From NCBI RefSeq assembly GCF_027942865.1, contig NC_134515.1, positions 29,502,449 to 29,566,448 of the forward strand: 64,000 bases of DNA, read 5' to 3'. The notes under the pieces were generated by a model. That model was given only the letters and a program-made list of their open reading frames with translations, did no database searches and was not told the DNA's origin. Numbering within the stretch: the first letter of the stretch is position 1; every line of letters begins with the position of its first letter. Shown here piece after piece: positions 46,671-59,537 of the stretch. The position numbers and the translations under genes are program-made. Source of the DNA: Odontesthes bonariensis. Lineage: Eukaryota; Chordata; Actinopteri; Atheriniformes; Atherinopsidae.

Positions 46671-47051
46671 CTTTCATGGAGGCATTGTATTGTTCTCAGC
46701 CACTGCATTTTTTTCACAGAATACAAACAGACTCACAAGGCTTTAAAAAAAACTAACAACGCATGGGCTCTGAAGATGACACCAAAGGGTTGATCGAATG
46801 TTGATTGGCTGGAAGTTAGTCAGATCTGGGAAGGGCCAACAACAACGAATTCCACAGCAAAGAGGACAAAGCATCAAAAACTAAGAACCAAGAGCAGCTC
46901 ACAGTTCCAATTGCTCCACTATTTTTAAGACTGCCTCCAAGTGGCCTTCAAGTGGCACATCTATATGTGTGTTTGTGAGGCATTAACGGTTAGGATTTAT
47001 GATCAGCCACTAAGCACACACTGATGCTGTGCTGAGCCTCATCTTTTTGGT
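46671..47051. other. Short spacer before the L2-like LINE
   Basis: No exon or recognised element in this AT-rich stretch of about 380 bases. Confidence 0.55.
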
Positions 47052-47085
47052 CTATATGAATGATCAAGGAGGATCATTCATATAG
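47052..47085. repeat. Perfect 14-bp inverted repeat at the 5' truncation point of the LINE
   Basis: CTATATGAATGATC (47052-47065) is followed after six bases by its exact reverse complement GATCATTCATATAG (47072-47085). The right arm ends exactly where LINE coding sequence begins (GGT CCC CTC). It could form a hairpin. It probably records a 5' truncation or repair event during insertion. Confidence 0.8.
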
Positions 47086-48780
47086 GTCCCCTCCTCTTCT
47101 CCTTATATATGCTGCCACTGGGGTCAATTTTTAGAAAATATAACATCTCCTTTCACTGTTTTGCTGATGATGTTCAGATCTATTTGCCCCTAAAGACGAA
47201 CGAGCAGACCTCTGTTCAGGCTTTGCTGGATTGTCTTAATGATATCCGGACCTGGATGGAGATAAATTTTCTGTCCTTAAATAAAAGCAAAACAGAAATC
47301 ATTTTATTTGGCCAGCAAAATCTCCTTGATGGCCATGACAGTGCCATTGGCTCCCTTAAGTTTTATTGTCGTCCCTTTGCTAGGAATCTTGGTGTCATTC
47401 TAGAAAGGAATTTTAAGTTTGATAAACAAATATCGTCCATAGTCAAGGCAAGCTTCTTTCAATTGCGGCTGCTGGCTAAAGCTAAAGCTTACCTTCCGGG
47501 GAATGTCCTGGAAAGGCTGATCCACATGTTTATTACGGCGCGCTTAGATTATTGCAACTCCCTGCTTATTGGCCTTGACCAGGCAGCACTGCGCCGCCTG
47601 CAGGTTGTGCAAAATGCTGCTGCCCGCTTGCTCACGGGTAGGAGGAGGAGTGAGCACATCACGCCCATCCTTGCCTCTTTACATTGGCTGCCAGTTAATT
47701 TTAGGATTCAGTTCAAAATTTTATTAATTGTTTTTAAATGTATGAATGGGTTGGCACCACCCTACTTATCTGAGCTTCTGCAGCTACACAACCCTGCCAG
47801 TAGCCTGATAAACCAGCCTAAATGGATTGGATGTCTAATTTAGTCTGGCTCCGATGAATGGATACAACGGAACATTGTTGATGAGCACAACCCGTTGTCT
47901 TTCAAACCGTGTCTGTGCCTATAGGCCAACGCTCTGACCAATCAGCGCAACTGACTGTGACGTAGTAAGCGCGACAGAAAGCTTTGGTGGGAGGGGACTG
48001 TATGTAAACAAGTGAAGCAACTTCAGCATGGCTGACTTTTGTTGTCGCTTGTGCCAAAAAGACATGCGAGTTGCCGGTGTACTACAACAATGTTCCATTG
48101 CCGCCGCCATCTTTCTTGTTGTGCTTTCGCTTCCACTGCCCAACGTCGCACTGCTCTGTCGTCACTCCCTCAAAACCCCGCCCCAGAACCCTCTGCCCCG
48201 CCCGCGTTGATTCAAAACACATCTCTGCGTTGTGATTGGTTTAGTTGCCATCTGCCAGATTCAGGGCAGTATTTTCAAAATGAAAAGTGGTTCGAAGCCA
48301 GACCCAACCGCAGGCAAAACATTTTGCCGTCCAGCAGTTGGCGCTGGTTTTCCAGGCTACCCTGCCAGGGCACTTCGGTCCGCAAACCAGATGCTCCTGG
48401 TGGTACCTAGATCAAGGCTCTCGACTCGAGGGGACCGAGCTTTCGCAGTCGTGGCTCCGTCTCTGTGGAACGGCCTACCTTCCCACGATAGGGCTTCTCA
48501 GTCGGTGGAACATTTTAAAAAACATCTGAAAACCCATTTGTACTCTTTGGCATTCCCTACCAGTTGATTCTTGGCTCTCTCTCCTTCTCTCTATCTCCCT
48601 ACTCTCTATTTTCTTTTTTATTGTTGTATGTTTTTATTCCCTGTGGTTTTTTTTAATTCTTTTTTATTGTTGTTTTGTTTTATTTGATTTTACTTCTGTT
48701 CAGCACTTTGGTCAACTGTGGTTGTTTTAAATGTGCTTTATAAATAAATTTGACTTGACTTGACTTGACTTGACTTGAAC
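47085..48780 (+). mobile_element. 5'-truncated L2-like LINE with (TGACT)n tail
   Basis: Reverse-transcriptase sequence begins abruptly at GPLLFSLYML and continues with the catalytic box (CFADDVQIYLPLK). Typical C-terminal motifs follow: LNKSKTEIILFG, RNLGVILERNFKFD, ITARLDYCNSLLIGL, RRLQVVQNAAARLLTGRRR, ILASLHWLPVNFRIQFKILL and, after an inserted element, VVAPSLWNGLPSHDR and FKKHLKTHLYSLAF. The 3' end has TTTATAAATAAATTTGACTT with a (TGACT)n tail at about 48750-48778. The motif set and tail fit the L2/CR1 group. The coding region is open from 47109 to the insertion, so the copy is not very old, but it lacks the endonuclease and most of the reverse transcriptase. Confidence 0.9.
47801..48359. 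mobile_element. Miniature inverted-repeat element nested in the LINE, 9-bp target duplication
   Basis: Left end TAGCCTGATAAACCAGC (47801-47817) and right end GCTGGTTTTCCAGGCTA (48343-48359) are inverted copies matching at 15 of 17 positions, with subterminal AGTCTGGCTCCG / TTCGAAGCCAGAC also inverted. The element is flanked by an exact 9-base direct repeat, CCCTGCCAG, at 47792-47800 and 48360-48368. Removing the element and one copy of the repeat joins the two halves of the LINE reading frame without a shift. No transposase is present. A 9-bp duplication suggests a Mutator/MULE- or Merlin-like source; hAT (8 bp) is less likely. The superfamily is unconfirmed. Confidence 0.85.
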
Positions 48781-50870
48781 AGAGGTTGCTTAACAAGGAC
48801 ATCTTTTTTGTGTTGATAAGGTGTAGCCAGTGTGTGAAAAAGGTTAATTTGGGGTCAAGTCATTCCTCAGTCTAAAGGGCTCTAAACAGACAGCTTCCAT
48901 CTGCGATCTAAGTCACATGATCTACACCTTTGCAAGAAGACATAATCGCCACTGCAGTGGCCAGTAATATGTACATAATACAATTAGAGAAACTGGAAGA
49001 GTAAGAAGATGATTCATTTAAAAAATTCCTTGCGGCTGCAATTTTCAAAGCAACTCTTGATAATTATCATTGGGTCATAATAACTGTGATTTGTATGAAT
49101 GAACATTCATACTTACGAGAGTAAGTGGGACTTAGCATAGATCACAGTGTGTGTTTAAAAGAAAAGCACAGACAAGTCAGAAACCTAACAGTCAGTGCAA
49201 GATCTCATTGGGAATAAGAAGTTGTTAAATCATGAAACTGTTGGTATTGCATCACTTATATGTGCGACTCAGCAGTCTCTCCACTCAACAGACATCTCTT
49301 GACCTCAACCGTCAGTTGAAGTGAGTAGGAGTGTAGCAGACTGAAGATGCAGATGTAGCTTTAGTTCTCTGTACCACAGCTCTTCCTCATCTGTAAGATC
49401 ATCTTTGTGAGAAACACTTATTTAACAATGATAGCAATTGTTTTACTGGCACATGATTTGAATGTACAACCTTTTATGTGGTTAAACATCAGAAAACAAA
49501 GCAGGCCACCCTCAGCTCAGCCATAATGTGGTGAATACAGACTTTCCAGATCCTAGGAGTGGAGAACAATTGGTTGTTGTTCTCATGAAGTTACTGATAA
49601 CAGCCTGCCTCACTTGAGTTTTTCTGTGATGTTGCGTGAGCAAGAGGCTGCTGCCAGTTAATCTTTTCAGTTGCGAATACATTTTCTTTTTGCTCCTATA
49701 TAACAGTGCACATGTTTGTCCCGAATCCCGATATTACCTCTAAACTGTTCTTATCATGAAGTATCTTGAGAGATAGAAACACCTGGTGCACTGAGGTTAG
49801 AGATACCAGAAGGCACCTGTGGAATTCAACCCTCCCCCCTACCGGGCTATGGATCATCCAAACACCTGCACATCGTCTGGACACTGAGTTCATTATGTTT
49901 TCCTAAAAATGTCTGCCTTTGACTGTCTGTCTGAGTGTCTATAAGACTAATATGTGTTGAAAATTAAAGAAATTCAATAAATTTGGGCCGATTTCCAGCC
50001 GATTAGAGATTTCTAACTTTCTATAATATTTTTAAAAAATGATCTACTTCACATTTTAAGACCTTTCATAGTGCAGAAAGCTACACGAGGTTTACATGCA
50101 CAGAATGTACTTCATTCCACTTTTGTTAGGCATGTGATGATTTTACTTGGCAGTAAGAGGTTATGGTTCAAGATATAACGATGCCGGGCATCACTGTTCT
50201 GGAAATAACTCATTATGAGTGAAGGAAAGCCTTGCTCATTCAGTACAGAGATCGCCAAAGCTGTGTCATCTATGCAGCACTCTCAGCTGACAGAATGGGC
50301 CTGTATATGACCCCACCCAGCTGGTCTCTGCTGTCCTCATTCAAAAGTTTCCTTCTCAACCTCCCACTAACATCATCAGAATGGCCTGCGCCACAACCAA
50401 GGGACATGGAAGCAATTATAGAACCAGGCAGGGGAGCACACTGTTTAGGCACGATGAAGTCGAATTTCGAAGCTCTGGATCTGTTCTAACGTGCACTGAT
50501 TCAGGAGACTGTCGGGGCTTAAGAATTTCATTGGGAAGTGTTTTATAGACCCTGAAAATGGATTTAAAAATTTGGCATTTACTGGTTATGTAGAGTTGAA
50601 TAAAGGATGCTATCAAGGTAACGTATGGGAAATGTAGGATCTCAACTTTTAGGGTATGACCAGAAGCATTTTAAAATGGGATTTGGCTAGATTACATGCT
50701 GAGTGTTTGAACATCTCAACTACTGTTGAAAATGGCATTCAAAATTGGGGAAGTGTGATGACCACATGGCCCTGCTAAAAACTCTGTGTAGCACTTTTGC
50801 TCACTTTAAGTTAAAACATAGTTTTGCACTTTCTTTCATAACAAAGCAGTCATATGACCAAATTTAGTGT
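48781..50870. other. Gene-free spacer, part 4
   Basis: Two kilobases of AT-rich sequence with no recognised exon or transposon. Confidence 0.6.
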
Positions 50871-50874
50871 TTAA

Positions 50875-51406
50875 AGGGATAGTTCACCTCTTTTGACATG
50901 AAGCTGTATGACATCCCATACTAGCAATATCCTGCATGAACATTGACTTACCCCCTGCTGCGTCCTGTGAGCCGAGTTCCGGCCTCGTTTTGGTGTTGAC
51001 GAAGGTAGTCTGGTTAGTTGGCTGGGTGTTTACTGCTCGGAAGCAGGGGACTTTTCGGTCTGCACTTCGGTCGCACGGTCTACTCCGTGAAACAGGCGTG
51101 GCAGGCAGCAGTGCGCAGTGATACGAAGGGAGAGAAAATAGCATCAAGCGATTGTGAGGTCTGACTTTTTCCTGGACAACGATTTTGTGATACAAATGTA
51201 TTACTCTTTTGAAGGCATATTGTTTTGAGAAGCAAAACGCTTTATTTTTGTGGCCCCAGCCAACTAGCCGGACTACTTTCGTCAACACCAAAACGAGGCC
51301 AGAACTCGGCTCACAGGACGCAGTAGGGGGTAAGTCAATGTTCATGCATGAAATTGCTAGTATGGGATGTCATACAGCTTCATCTCAGAAGAGGCGAACT
51401 ATCCCT
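50875..51406. mobile_element. TTAA-flanked foldback miniature element (532 bp)
   Basis: It starts AGGGATAGTTCACCTCTT and ends with its inverted copy, GAGGCGAACTATCCCT. TTAA is present on both sides (50871-50874 and 51407-51410). Each arm is about 150 bases long: left GACATGAAGCTGTATGACAT, ACTTACCCCCTGCTGCGTCC, TTTTGGTGTTGACGAAGGTA; the right arm is the complement of nearly the same sequence. The short central spacer is not repeated. No transposase is encoded. The TTAA target fits piggyBac- or Kolobok-type elements. Confidence 0.85.
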
Positions 51407-51410
51407 TTAA

Positions 51411-54400
51411 AATGGCAAAATTTTAATACCGTCAATATACAGTATACTGGTTGACTGTTTATTATTGATTTAATTGAATTATTAGTTGGATGTCTCTTTT
51501 TTTCTTTTCTTAAAATGGCGTTTGTTCTTTAGCATAGATTGAATGCCTCTGCCTTGAATATTTAGATGCTGTTTCAATCTGATTGTTCATTTAAATTGGA
51601 AAAGAATTAATGATGTTGCATTCCTCACTGTAGTGGACCAAAACTTAGTGCAGCTGGGCTCTAAGCATTCAGTGCTATCCCCTTGTAATATGATCAGTCA
51701 TCACAAATATTAATACCAGGTCTGAGCAGCTTCTCAGATGCCCATATATACACGGGGCCATATAAAGAATTGAATTAAAAGTGAATTGAAACTGCAAACT
51801 GCAAGCACTTATCATTTTATTCCAAATACTTTTATTGTTTTCCAAAACATGTCACACATTTTATACTGACTTCAGCTTATGCTATTACAGTATGCATGTC
51901 ATCAGCAGCAGATATATACAAAATATATGTCACTGAATTAAAGGATATCTGAATATCCAAGCACTTAGCTTTGTCAACTTAAAAGTAACCTTTCAATGGA
52001 AAAGATCACCAGGTAAACTTGATATTTTTCAAAGCTGTAGAATTGACTTTTTGCCTTATCAGTGAGGTTGGATTCCTCTCTCGCATGATCACTAGTTTTT
52101 ATTTAACCAAAAGGTAATTTTCAGAGTGGTCCCATTCAATGTTTGCAGGACCAGGCAGATATATTTGACGACTTGGCCAAAACATTTAAGTGTCTTTCTT
52201 GATGTATAAAGAGAAAAGCCTAGCTTTGAAAATAGTTCATAGCCAAATGGAATTCTTCTAAGATCCATGTAATTACTTTCAAATCCAGATGATTTTTCTT
52301 ATGCCTCATTTATCACAGACCTGATCCAGTATATTCTCTGGTCTTCCTGCAAGTACAATGTTTTCTGTTCTTCCTCACAGGCATACATCATTATTGTTCA
52401 CATGGGGTATTACGAGGACAACAAAGTATTTCTTCTAAGTGTAATTCAACTCCTCAGTGGCTGTGATTCAGCCAAGTCCTGATGAGCTGAGGTGGATCTG
52501 TCGAAAAAAGCTGACCGCACCCATGACGGCAACTCCTCTGGGAGTCCAACCCAGCATCTTACTCATGGAAACATACATGTTGACACGCACAAGATTACTG
52601 GGAGACTCAAATGTTCCGGGTTGTCTATGTCCCTTGCTTGCAGGGGTGTTACAGTGGGGGGTAATGCAGTAATTCCATGTAGTATTTGTGTGAGTCAAAA
52701 TGAGAGAGACATACTAAGGGATGGGGGCTGTCTTGTAAAATGGGAAATTTCTGTCTTAAGAGCTCCTGTACCTAGACAGAATGCACACAGAGGCCTGTGC
52801 CAAATCACTAATAGAAACCAGACACATTTCCTATGAGGAGGGAGGCTTTCACTGCATCGGTCCAGAGGGAACCTCTAGAGGAGTGACGAAGGAGATGAGG
52901 AGGTGGGAAGTGGGCAGAAAAAGAAAGACATAAAAGCTTGTGTAGATAACAAACTTTTAACCGTCATTTGCCCTCAGAGGCAGCCTGTGATAGGAGCACT
53001 AAATCCCTATTTGTATCTGAATATTTCACCATCCACTCGCAAGATTAGTGCAGCTGACGGATAAGAGGAACATCAGCATAACACGTAACTGAGATAATTC
53101 TTTAAAAAATTCTCTATCGCTTAACATCCTATTGATTTCGCTTAATGGGTGAAGCTACTAACTGCAACCACATGTGCACACAGATAACCACCCAACTTAA
53201 ACTTTGAACTCCCGACAGCTTCGTCAGAAGCAGGTTTGAAGATAAATATGGGCCAAGACATTGCGAAAAGCTTAGCTTTATCTGAAATGGGAAAAGAGGG
53301 GGAAGAGCAGGAGTAATTGTGTAATTTGGAACATTAGATGATTCACCAGTCTAATTTTGGGAATCGGATGTTTTCTCAAGACCAGTAGACCTCCTCTTGT
53401 CTCCTCATCTCTTGCCTTCTCTCCTCTTGCCTTCTCTCCTCTTGTCTTCTCTCCTCTTGTCTCCTGTCCTCTTACATTTTTCAATCTTCCCTCCCTCTGA
53501 CTGGAACAGCTCCATGCTGGTCATGTGTAAGAAATCCAGCAACTAAGAACAGAGGCTCCATTTCAGTCTTTGGTGACTTGCTTGCACTATGTCAGGTCAT
53601 AAACGGAGACAGTGAGTACCAGTGAGTGCTGATAAATAGCACAGAGGAGCACACTGCCTTATTTAGAATTGCATTTGGATTGAGTCACAAGACACCGGCA
53701 GCTCTGTCTCTCACAAGGGAAGTTATTTGGAAGAATGAATCAGACATTTTGCACAAACATGAGGTGTTGGTGTTTATGTTCTGCAGCCTTTGTATGAGGC
53801 AGGTATTTCCATGAATGGTCAATTCCTCTCTGACATGAGATATTTTGTGTCTGGATTGGAGGTGAATCAGCATTTAGAACGGTACCGTCACTTCCTGAAG
53901 GATTCTGGAAAAGGAAGAGTCATCCTTCACTTCCTTTTGATATTTAGAAGACCACGTTATCGTAAACTCAATGAAAATGAGTTCTATTGTGTAGAATGAG
54001 AACATGAGAAACAAGTCTGTGTGTTCGTCGGTCTTTAAAAATGAATGATTTCTCTGTTGTGCATTAGGAATGACCCACAACAGCACGAGGGAAGAGGAAA
54101 ACTCCTTGTGCTCGTGGGGTAATAGAAAGATAAAAATAATGTTATCTGTAGGTCCTTGTCGGTTTTGCTCTTTTAATGATGAAAGATAAATGTATGGATA
54201 AGTCTACTCACGCAGCCCTTCCAAAAAGCACAGGCAACACACTCATAGAACTGGATTTGCACTGTTTAGTTATGGATAATCTCTAGCAGTCACAACAAGG
54301 ATCATGAAATCTGAAATGTGGTGTCATCAAATGAAACGCTCACTTTCAAATTCTCCATCATTAGCATGTCATCAAATGGTCTCAAAATTAAACCTTTTAT

Positions 54401-56480
54401 AAAATCTTTCTTTAGATAACGGCATTAGAACTGATAATTGCAATCATGGAATCTTCACCCTATGAACTAAGCAGACACCGGATTCTGGTTTGGCAGCTAT
54501 ACAAATGTATTTGTTTATTTCAAGGATAGCCCCTTGAGATGCATCATCTCATTTTCGAGGGGATCCTTACAAATGTAATGTGTCCTTTAGGGGATACCTC
54601 AACACATCTACCATTAAATGTACTTAAGTTTTGTATCAGTGCGATTCAAGTTGCATTAATATGAAACTAAAGCATGTGTGCTGCTTTGTTTTTTAGAAAA
54701 ATCTCCAATTCTAGTGAACAAATAAATGTGTGTTAATAGTCAGTCAGCAGAAAATAAAAGTGCTGGTTATTTGGTTGTGTGAACCTTCTATTTCCTGTGG
54801 TAGTTTTATGGGATGCTTGCTACATGGAAAGATAATGTCTTCCTGTTGTTTTCTACCTGGGTGTTCCGCTGTCGAAAATTTGTTGTGAGTGAAATAAGAG
54901 TTGAAGCTCTGCTGTTTAAAAAGTGCAGTATATTTTGTCATTTTCCCCACAGGGAAGACACTTGCTGCTGCTGTGTGCGTAGGTGGTCTTCTGTTAAGCC
55001 CTAAGCTGTGTTATGTTACATTACCAGCTATGCCTGCAATGTGTGGTCAAGACACTGCCTTTGTCAATGCTATGACTATGATGTAATTATTATAATTATG
55101 ACAGAATTACGTAAATGCTATATTAAAACAAAAAAGAAGAGGTGATTGTGATGTTTCTTCCTGAGACAGAAAGAATGCAGCATTCATATTGATATCAGAT
55201 GCAGCAGTCATACCCTGACATCAACATTTTAAATTAGTTGAGTCCACTTTCCTTTGAACAACAGTCCCAAAACACAGCATTCCTCCACGTTAATGCAGGA
55301 AGATTGTTCCACCGCAACACTCTCACAACGCCCTGGTGACACGGAAATATGGCTCTTTCAATAGTTCAGCAATAGCTCCCTAGGTGTGCCAGCTCTTTGA
55401 ATAAATGCGATTTCCCCAAATTTGGGTTATACAGAGGTGGTTTGACCTGGCTCTTAGCTTTGGAAATTAGTATGGATAAACCAGAACTAAACAAAAGACA
55501 AACTGGAGAAGCTATTTTTACACACAGAGCAGGCTGTTTGAATTATGGATCCCTTACAGCCAGAAGAGTAGATGTTCAAGCTGTGATAGATTCCATATTG
55601 AGGCTTACTGATGTCTCAAAAGCAAAACGTGTACCAAAAAGATTTTCCATGTCCCAGAACTGGATTCAGCAGCAATAAAAATTCCTGCCTCTTTAGTTCT
55701 TTCCTACACTTTCATTTTTATTTCAATCTCAGCGATGATTTAAACTAGATGTTCATGATCTGCTGCTTACAACATCTGCTTACACATTTCAAAGAGTTAT
55801 CTGGTTAAACTCTGTCTTGGCTATTCGACAATTCAAATTCCTAAATGAGCCCAATTTCAAGTGGATGATGATCTTTGTGCTCTCACTTCATGTTCGTTCT
55901 CTGTAGTTTGCTTGTGTGCATGCTTTGGTTTGTTTGGGATGTAACCGTATCCAGGCTAAAGACATGATATATGCCAAGCCTGAATTTCTCTTCAGCATCA
56001 ACTTCGACTAAAAAAAATCCTATGACCATTTCATTCCAAGGATCCTAAATCCTGTGTCTTCACTGAAATGGACCCCCACTCTCGAGGGAATAGGGCGAGC
56101 TATTACTAACCAGCTTCATCAGACTACCACAGAATGTAACCTTGCTGTGACTTGTATGCTGGCGAGATGACAGAGGACCCTCTGTATGTTGGTTCACACC
56201 AGCTGATACTACTAATGCTCTGATCATAAACCTCTGATGGCTTCTATATAAGGCTTTGCAAGTGTGCATGACACCTTGGTGGTCTGGACAGTGTTAACAT
56301 CAACACTGACTTATAAGGAGGAGCAGGACAGATTGAGGGGAGTCAGACCGATGTAACTTTTTAAAAGGTAATCTGACTCACCACCACAGACATTGTTTTT
56401 TTTAATGTTTATAAGAAGGTGACACATCTGAAGAATATAACATTCTTTTGAGACCTCCATGTTTACAACCCACAGTGCTG
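51411..56480. other. Gene-free spacer, part 5
   Basis: Five kilobases with no confident exon. It includes the minisatellite at 53391-53473. An open stretch at 55397-55678 (93 codons, starting MNKCDFPKFGL) shows no known motif and no splice context, so it is not called as a gene. Confidence 0.6.
53391..53473. repeat. 15-bp minisatellite (CTCCTCTTGYCTTCT)n
   Basis: About five imperfect tandem copies of a 15-base pyrimidine-rich unit. Because 15 is a multiple of three, the complementary strand reads as repeated Gly-Glu-Lys-(Thr/Ala)-Arg without a stop, which explains an apparent short open frame there. Confidence 0.85.
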
Positions 56481-56485
56481 CCCCT

Positions 56486-56510
56486 CAGCAGCAGCAGCAG
56501 CAGCAGCAGC
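56486..56510. repeat. (CAG)8 trinucleotide repeat, non-coding
   Basis: Eight perfect CAG units in the gene-free interval. No open frame of useful length spans it. Confidence 0.85.
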
Positions 56511-59506
56511 TATGTACAGTCTGGGCAGGAAGTAACACAATACATCAGGAAGTAGTCAGACAGGAGAGATAAAGCATGAATGCTCTTAGCCACATTAGTG
56601 GCATAACTGACAGTTAGCCAACTACCTTTAACGCTGATATATCAAATGGTGTCTCTGGTGTCAAGTCTGTGGAATGTGATTCAAACCTTGTTTTTTCATT
56701 TTTCCATCACAATGTCTTATTACTAATCGCCCCCACCATACTTGTCCAAATCTATTGTCCAGTAAATGCAGGCCTTTATGTAGCTTGATCTTGATTGAGC
56801 TCTTTTGTGTTCAGGGAAAGAAAGAAAGAAAGAGCATGTTGTTGGCGATAATGGTCTAAAAGTTTGTTTGAAGAATATATGCAACTTTCAGTTGTTGTTA
56901 AAGCAATTGCATGGGAAGTGCCAAATGACAGAGACATCGTACAAAGACTGCATTTTTCATTTGTAACCTTAACTAAGTAATGTTCTTGCCTTAACCACGC
57001 AGCAAGTGACAGAAGTGTTTAGTACAGTGTTAATTATTGACTGAACAGAAACTGGTGAGAAGTGAGAAAATAGTGGCTGTATCTTTCATGGATAAAGTTG
57101 CTGTGCTTAAACACATCATCCATCCTGCCCCTTCCATTGTGGCTTGTAAAGGACTCATTTGAGAATAAAGTTTACCCTTATGTTGAAATGCTCATGAATT
57201 GTAGTAACACAGGGGCAGAAGTACAGAGGATATGGGTTGTTTGTAATGGTATGAGCAAATGATTTTATTTGGTTGTTTTGATTGGATTATTTGTTGTGTT
57301 AAAATGTATGCAGGTCTAAATCACTTCTACATGGAGTTCATTTTGGTATCAGGACTGGGTGGCTCCCCAAAAGCCTGCCTTATCTTCAAGGTATTTTCCC
57401 TCTGGTGTCACTGGCCCCCTATATAATGATGCTGAAGATGTAAAGTTGTAATTTTTTTCTTGCACATAGGCTTAATCATTTCTGGGCTTCTCTGTTGGTC
57501 AAATTTGCTGTGTTTTGTATGATATCTTTTAAAGGCAAACGTTATGAAGTGCAAGTTTTGTGGGAAATTAAACAGGAGATGTTTGCTATTTGTTTCTTTC
57601 TTTTTCTTTCTTCTCGGAATTATGAGCTCTGATGCTGCATTCAAGTGCGCAACCGATAGCTGTACACTCAAGTTGTTGGGACAAACGTCCATACAGTTAC
57701 GCCACTGAAGATTCCCCTCATGCTGGAATAGTACCTGTTCCTGGTTCGGAACTAAAAAAGCCTCCAAGATGGAATTTCAGTTCCTATGATGTAGGTACAA
57801 AAAGACGTGGTACATTTCTCCAATTGTTGCAAGAATTATGAAAAAGCTCCTGCTGTTTGAAAACACATTATAATCCCAACAGAGTAAACAAATACAATGT
57901 CAATAAATAGTAAATATTATATCTGTTCATCATTAGGTTTTAGCAAGCACTGCTGTGTCTGTGTGGGGTAAAGCCTAATGGAGCTGTGACACAGTCACAT
58001 TCATAGTGACTACTATGAATCATAAACATAACAGAATAGAATGTATAAGCACTTAGAAAGTTGTGTTGCAATGACTCTTCTCTGCACGGTGGTGTGATAA
58101 ATGGGACCCTCCTCCTCAGGAAGGAAGAGAAAACTTGAACACATTTAACAGAAGCATTCAGGAAACTCTGGTAATGCATTACATTCATTATGTTGTTCCC
58201 CCCTTCCCCCCAAAAAGGAGCGCTTCATTGTCCACCTGTCTTTTTGCAAACACTTAGATGAAGCCTCAGGAGAAACCTTTTTGTTTCTTCATTCAGTTGT
58301 TCTATCTCTAAGAATGTTTCAGTCAGTGGTGTGAAATACATGTCTCCATTCTTCTGATGAAGTGTTGAAAGCCACTGTTGTGTCTGTTGGTGCTATCAGT
58401 CACTCTTTTTTTCATGTTTCTCTGGTCGCTACATATTATGGACAAAGACTTTTGTAATTGTATCGTCTCCTCTTCAATCATCCTGATATAGATATATCTG
58501 TGCTTAAAGCAGCAGTGGCTTATTTTCTGTCTTGTTTTTGTTGTGGTAATAAGAAGCCGTAATAAAAAAAAAGAACAAGTTTATGTTTTGTCTGTAAGTA
58601 TAAGAAGAAACAGGAACTATATATATCTATTTTAACTTTAGAAGAGTTTGTTTTTGTCCTGGGAAACCGGCTGCGACTGTTTTCATATGTATTGTGTCAG
58701 ATGTATTTTTGCCACGATAGTGGACGTGGGAATCAAAGAGCAGCAAATTGGAGGGAATGTGTGAATGGTTATATGTGTGTGAACGTGAATTTGCGTGCGA
58801 AACATTACCCCGAGGCTCTCCAGTGATCACACTGATTCACTGCCCTCTCCAGCTGTACCCCCAGATACACACATTTTAACAACCACATTCCTTCACTCCG
58901 AGGCCTGGTGGTGGCCCTGCTGCACGCCCGCCCCAATAGCAAAACGCTGAAGGGGGTCAGGGGGCACACCATTACTCTGAGAGACAAATAGGCCATCTAA
59001 ATAAAACGTGACACCCCGAACATGGGACCTGAATGCAAAACTGAGGGAATGGCTGTGCGCCCATGTTGTGTTGGATATGATCTTTCAACATCTTCAACAT
59101 TCCTGTTCACATGTTTTGCCAATAAAAAAAATTTCGAAATCACACCCTCTGCAGTTTAGGTTTTGTTTTTTCATTGTGATATCAAATATTTCCTGCTGCG
59201 ATTCAGCTAAGAGTGTTATTGTTCATTTATGTTTCATTATTTACTCTGGTATTTGAGAGGATTTGCTTGAAAGCCCTCCTTGTTCCACGCTTTGTAGCTG
59301 AGTGCTTGCATCTTGTCTTTCTTCATCAGCCTGGACTCTGTGCCTCAATGACCTCTCATTAAATGATGTCAAGCATTTTATACCACCTCTTAAAAAGTTG
59401 TATATTATGGGAAACAAGTTTGCTGAGGTGGGACAGAGACCAGACACTGCATGACGCATGGTGCTTGCTGTAAATTCTGTTAGTTCAGAGTTGCTATTTG
59501 GGACAA

Positions 59507-59537
<31 letters not shown>

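Noticed and set aside
50884..51345. 153-codon minus-strand open frame
   Set aside because: It lies wholly within the 532-bp foldback element and is mirrored by the plus-strand frame from 50936. No domain; an artefact of the inverted repeat.
53391..53473. Tandem repeats considered as a CRISPR-like array
   Set aside because: The unit is 15 bp and directly tandem with no unique spacers, in a vertebrate genome; it is a minisatellite.
53278..53484. Minus-strand frame rich in GEKTRGEKARGEKA
   Set aside because: Translation of a 15-bp minisatellite; no start context, splice signals or flanking protein sequence.
55397..55678. 93-codon plus-strand open frame
   Set aside because: No recognisable domain, neighbouring exon or promoter. 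It is within the length expected by chance in 64 kb.
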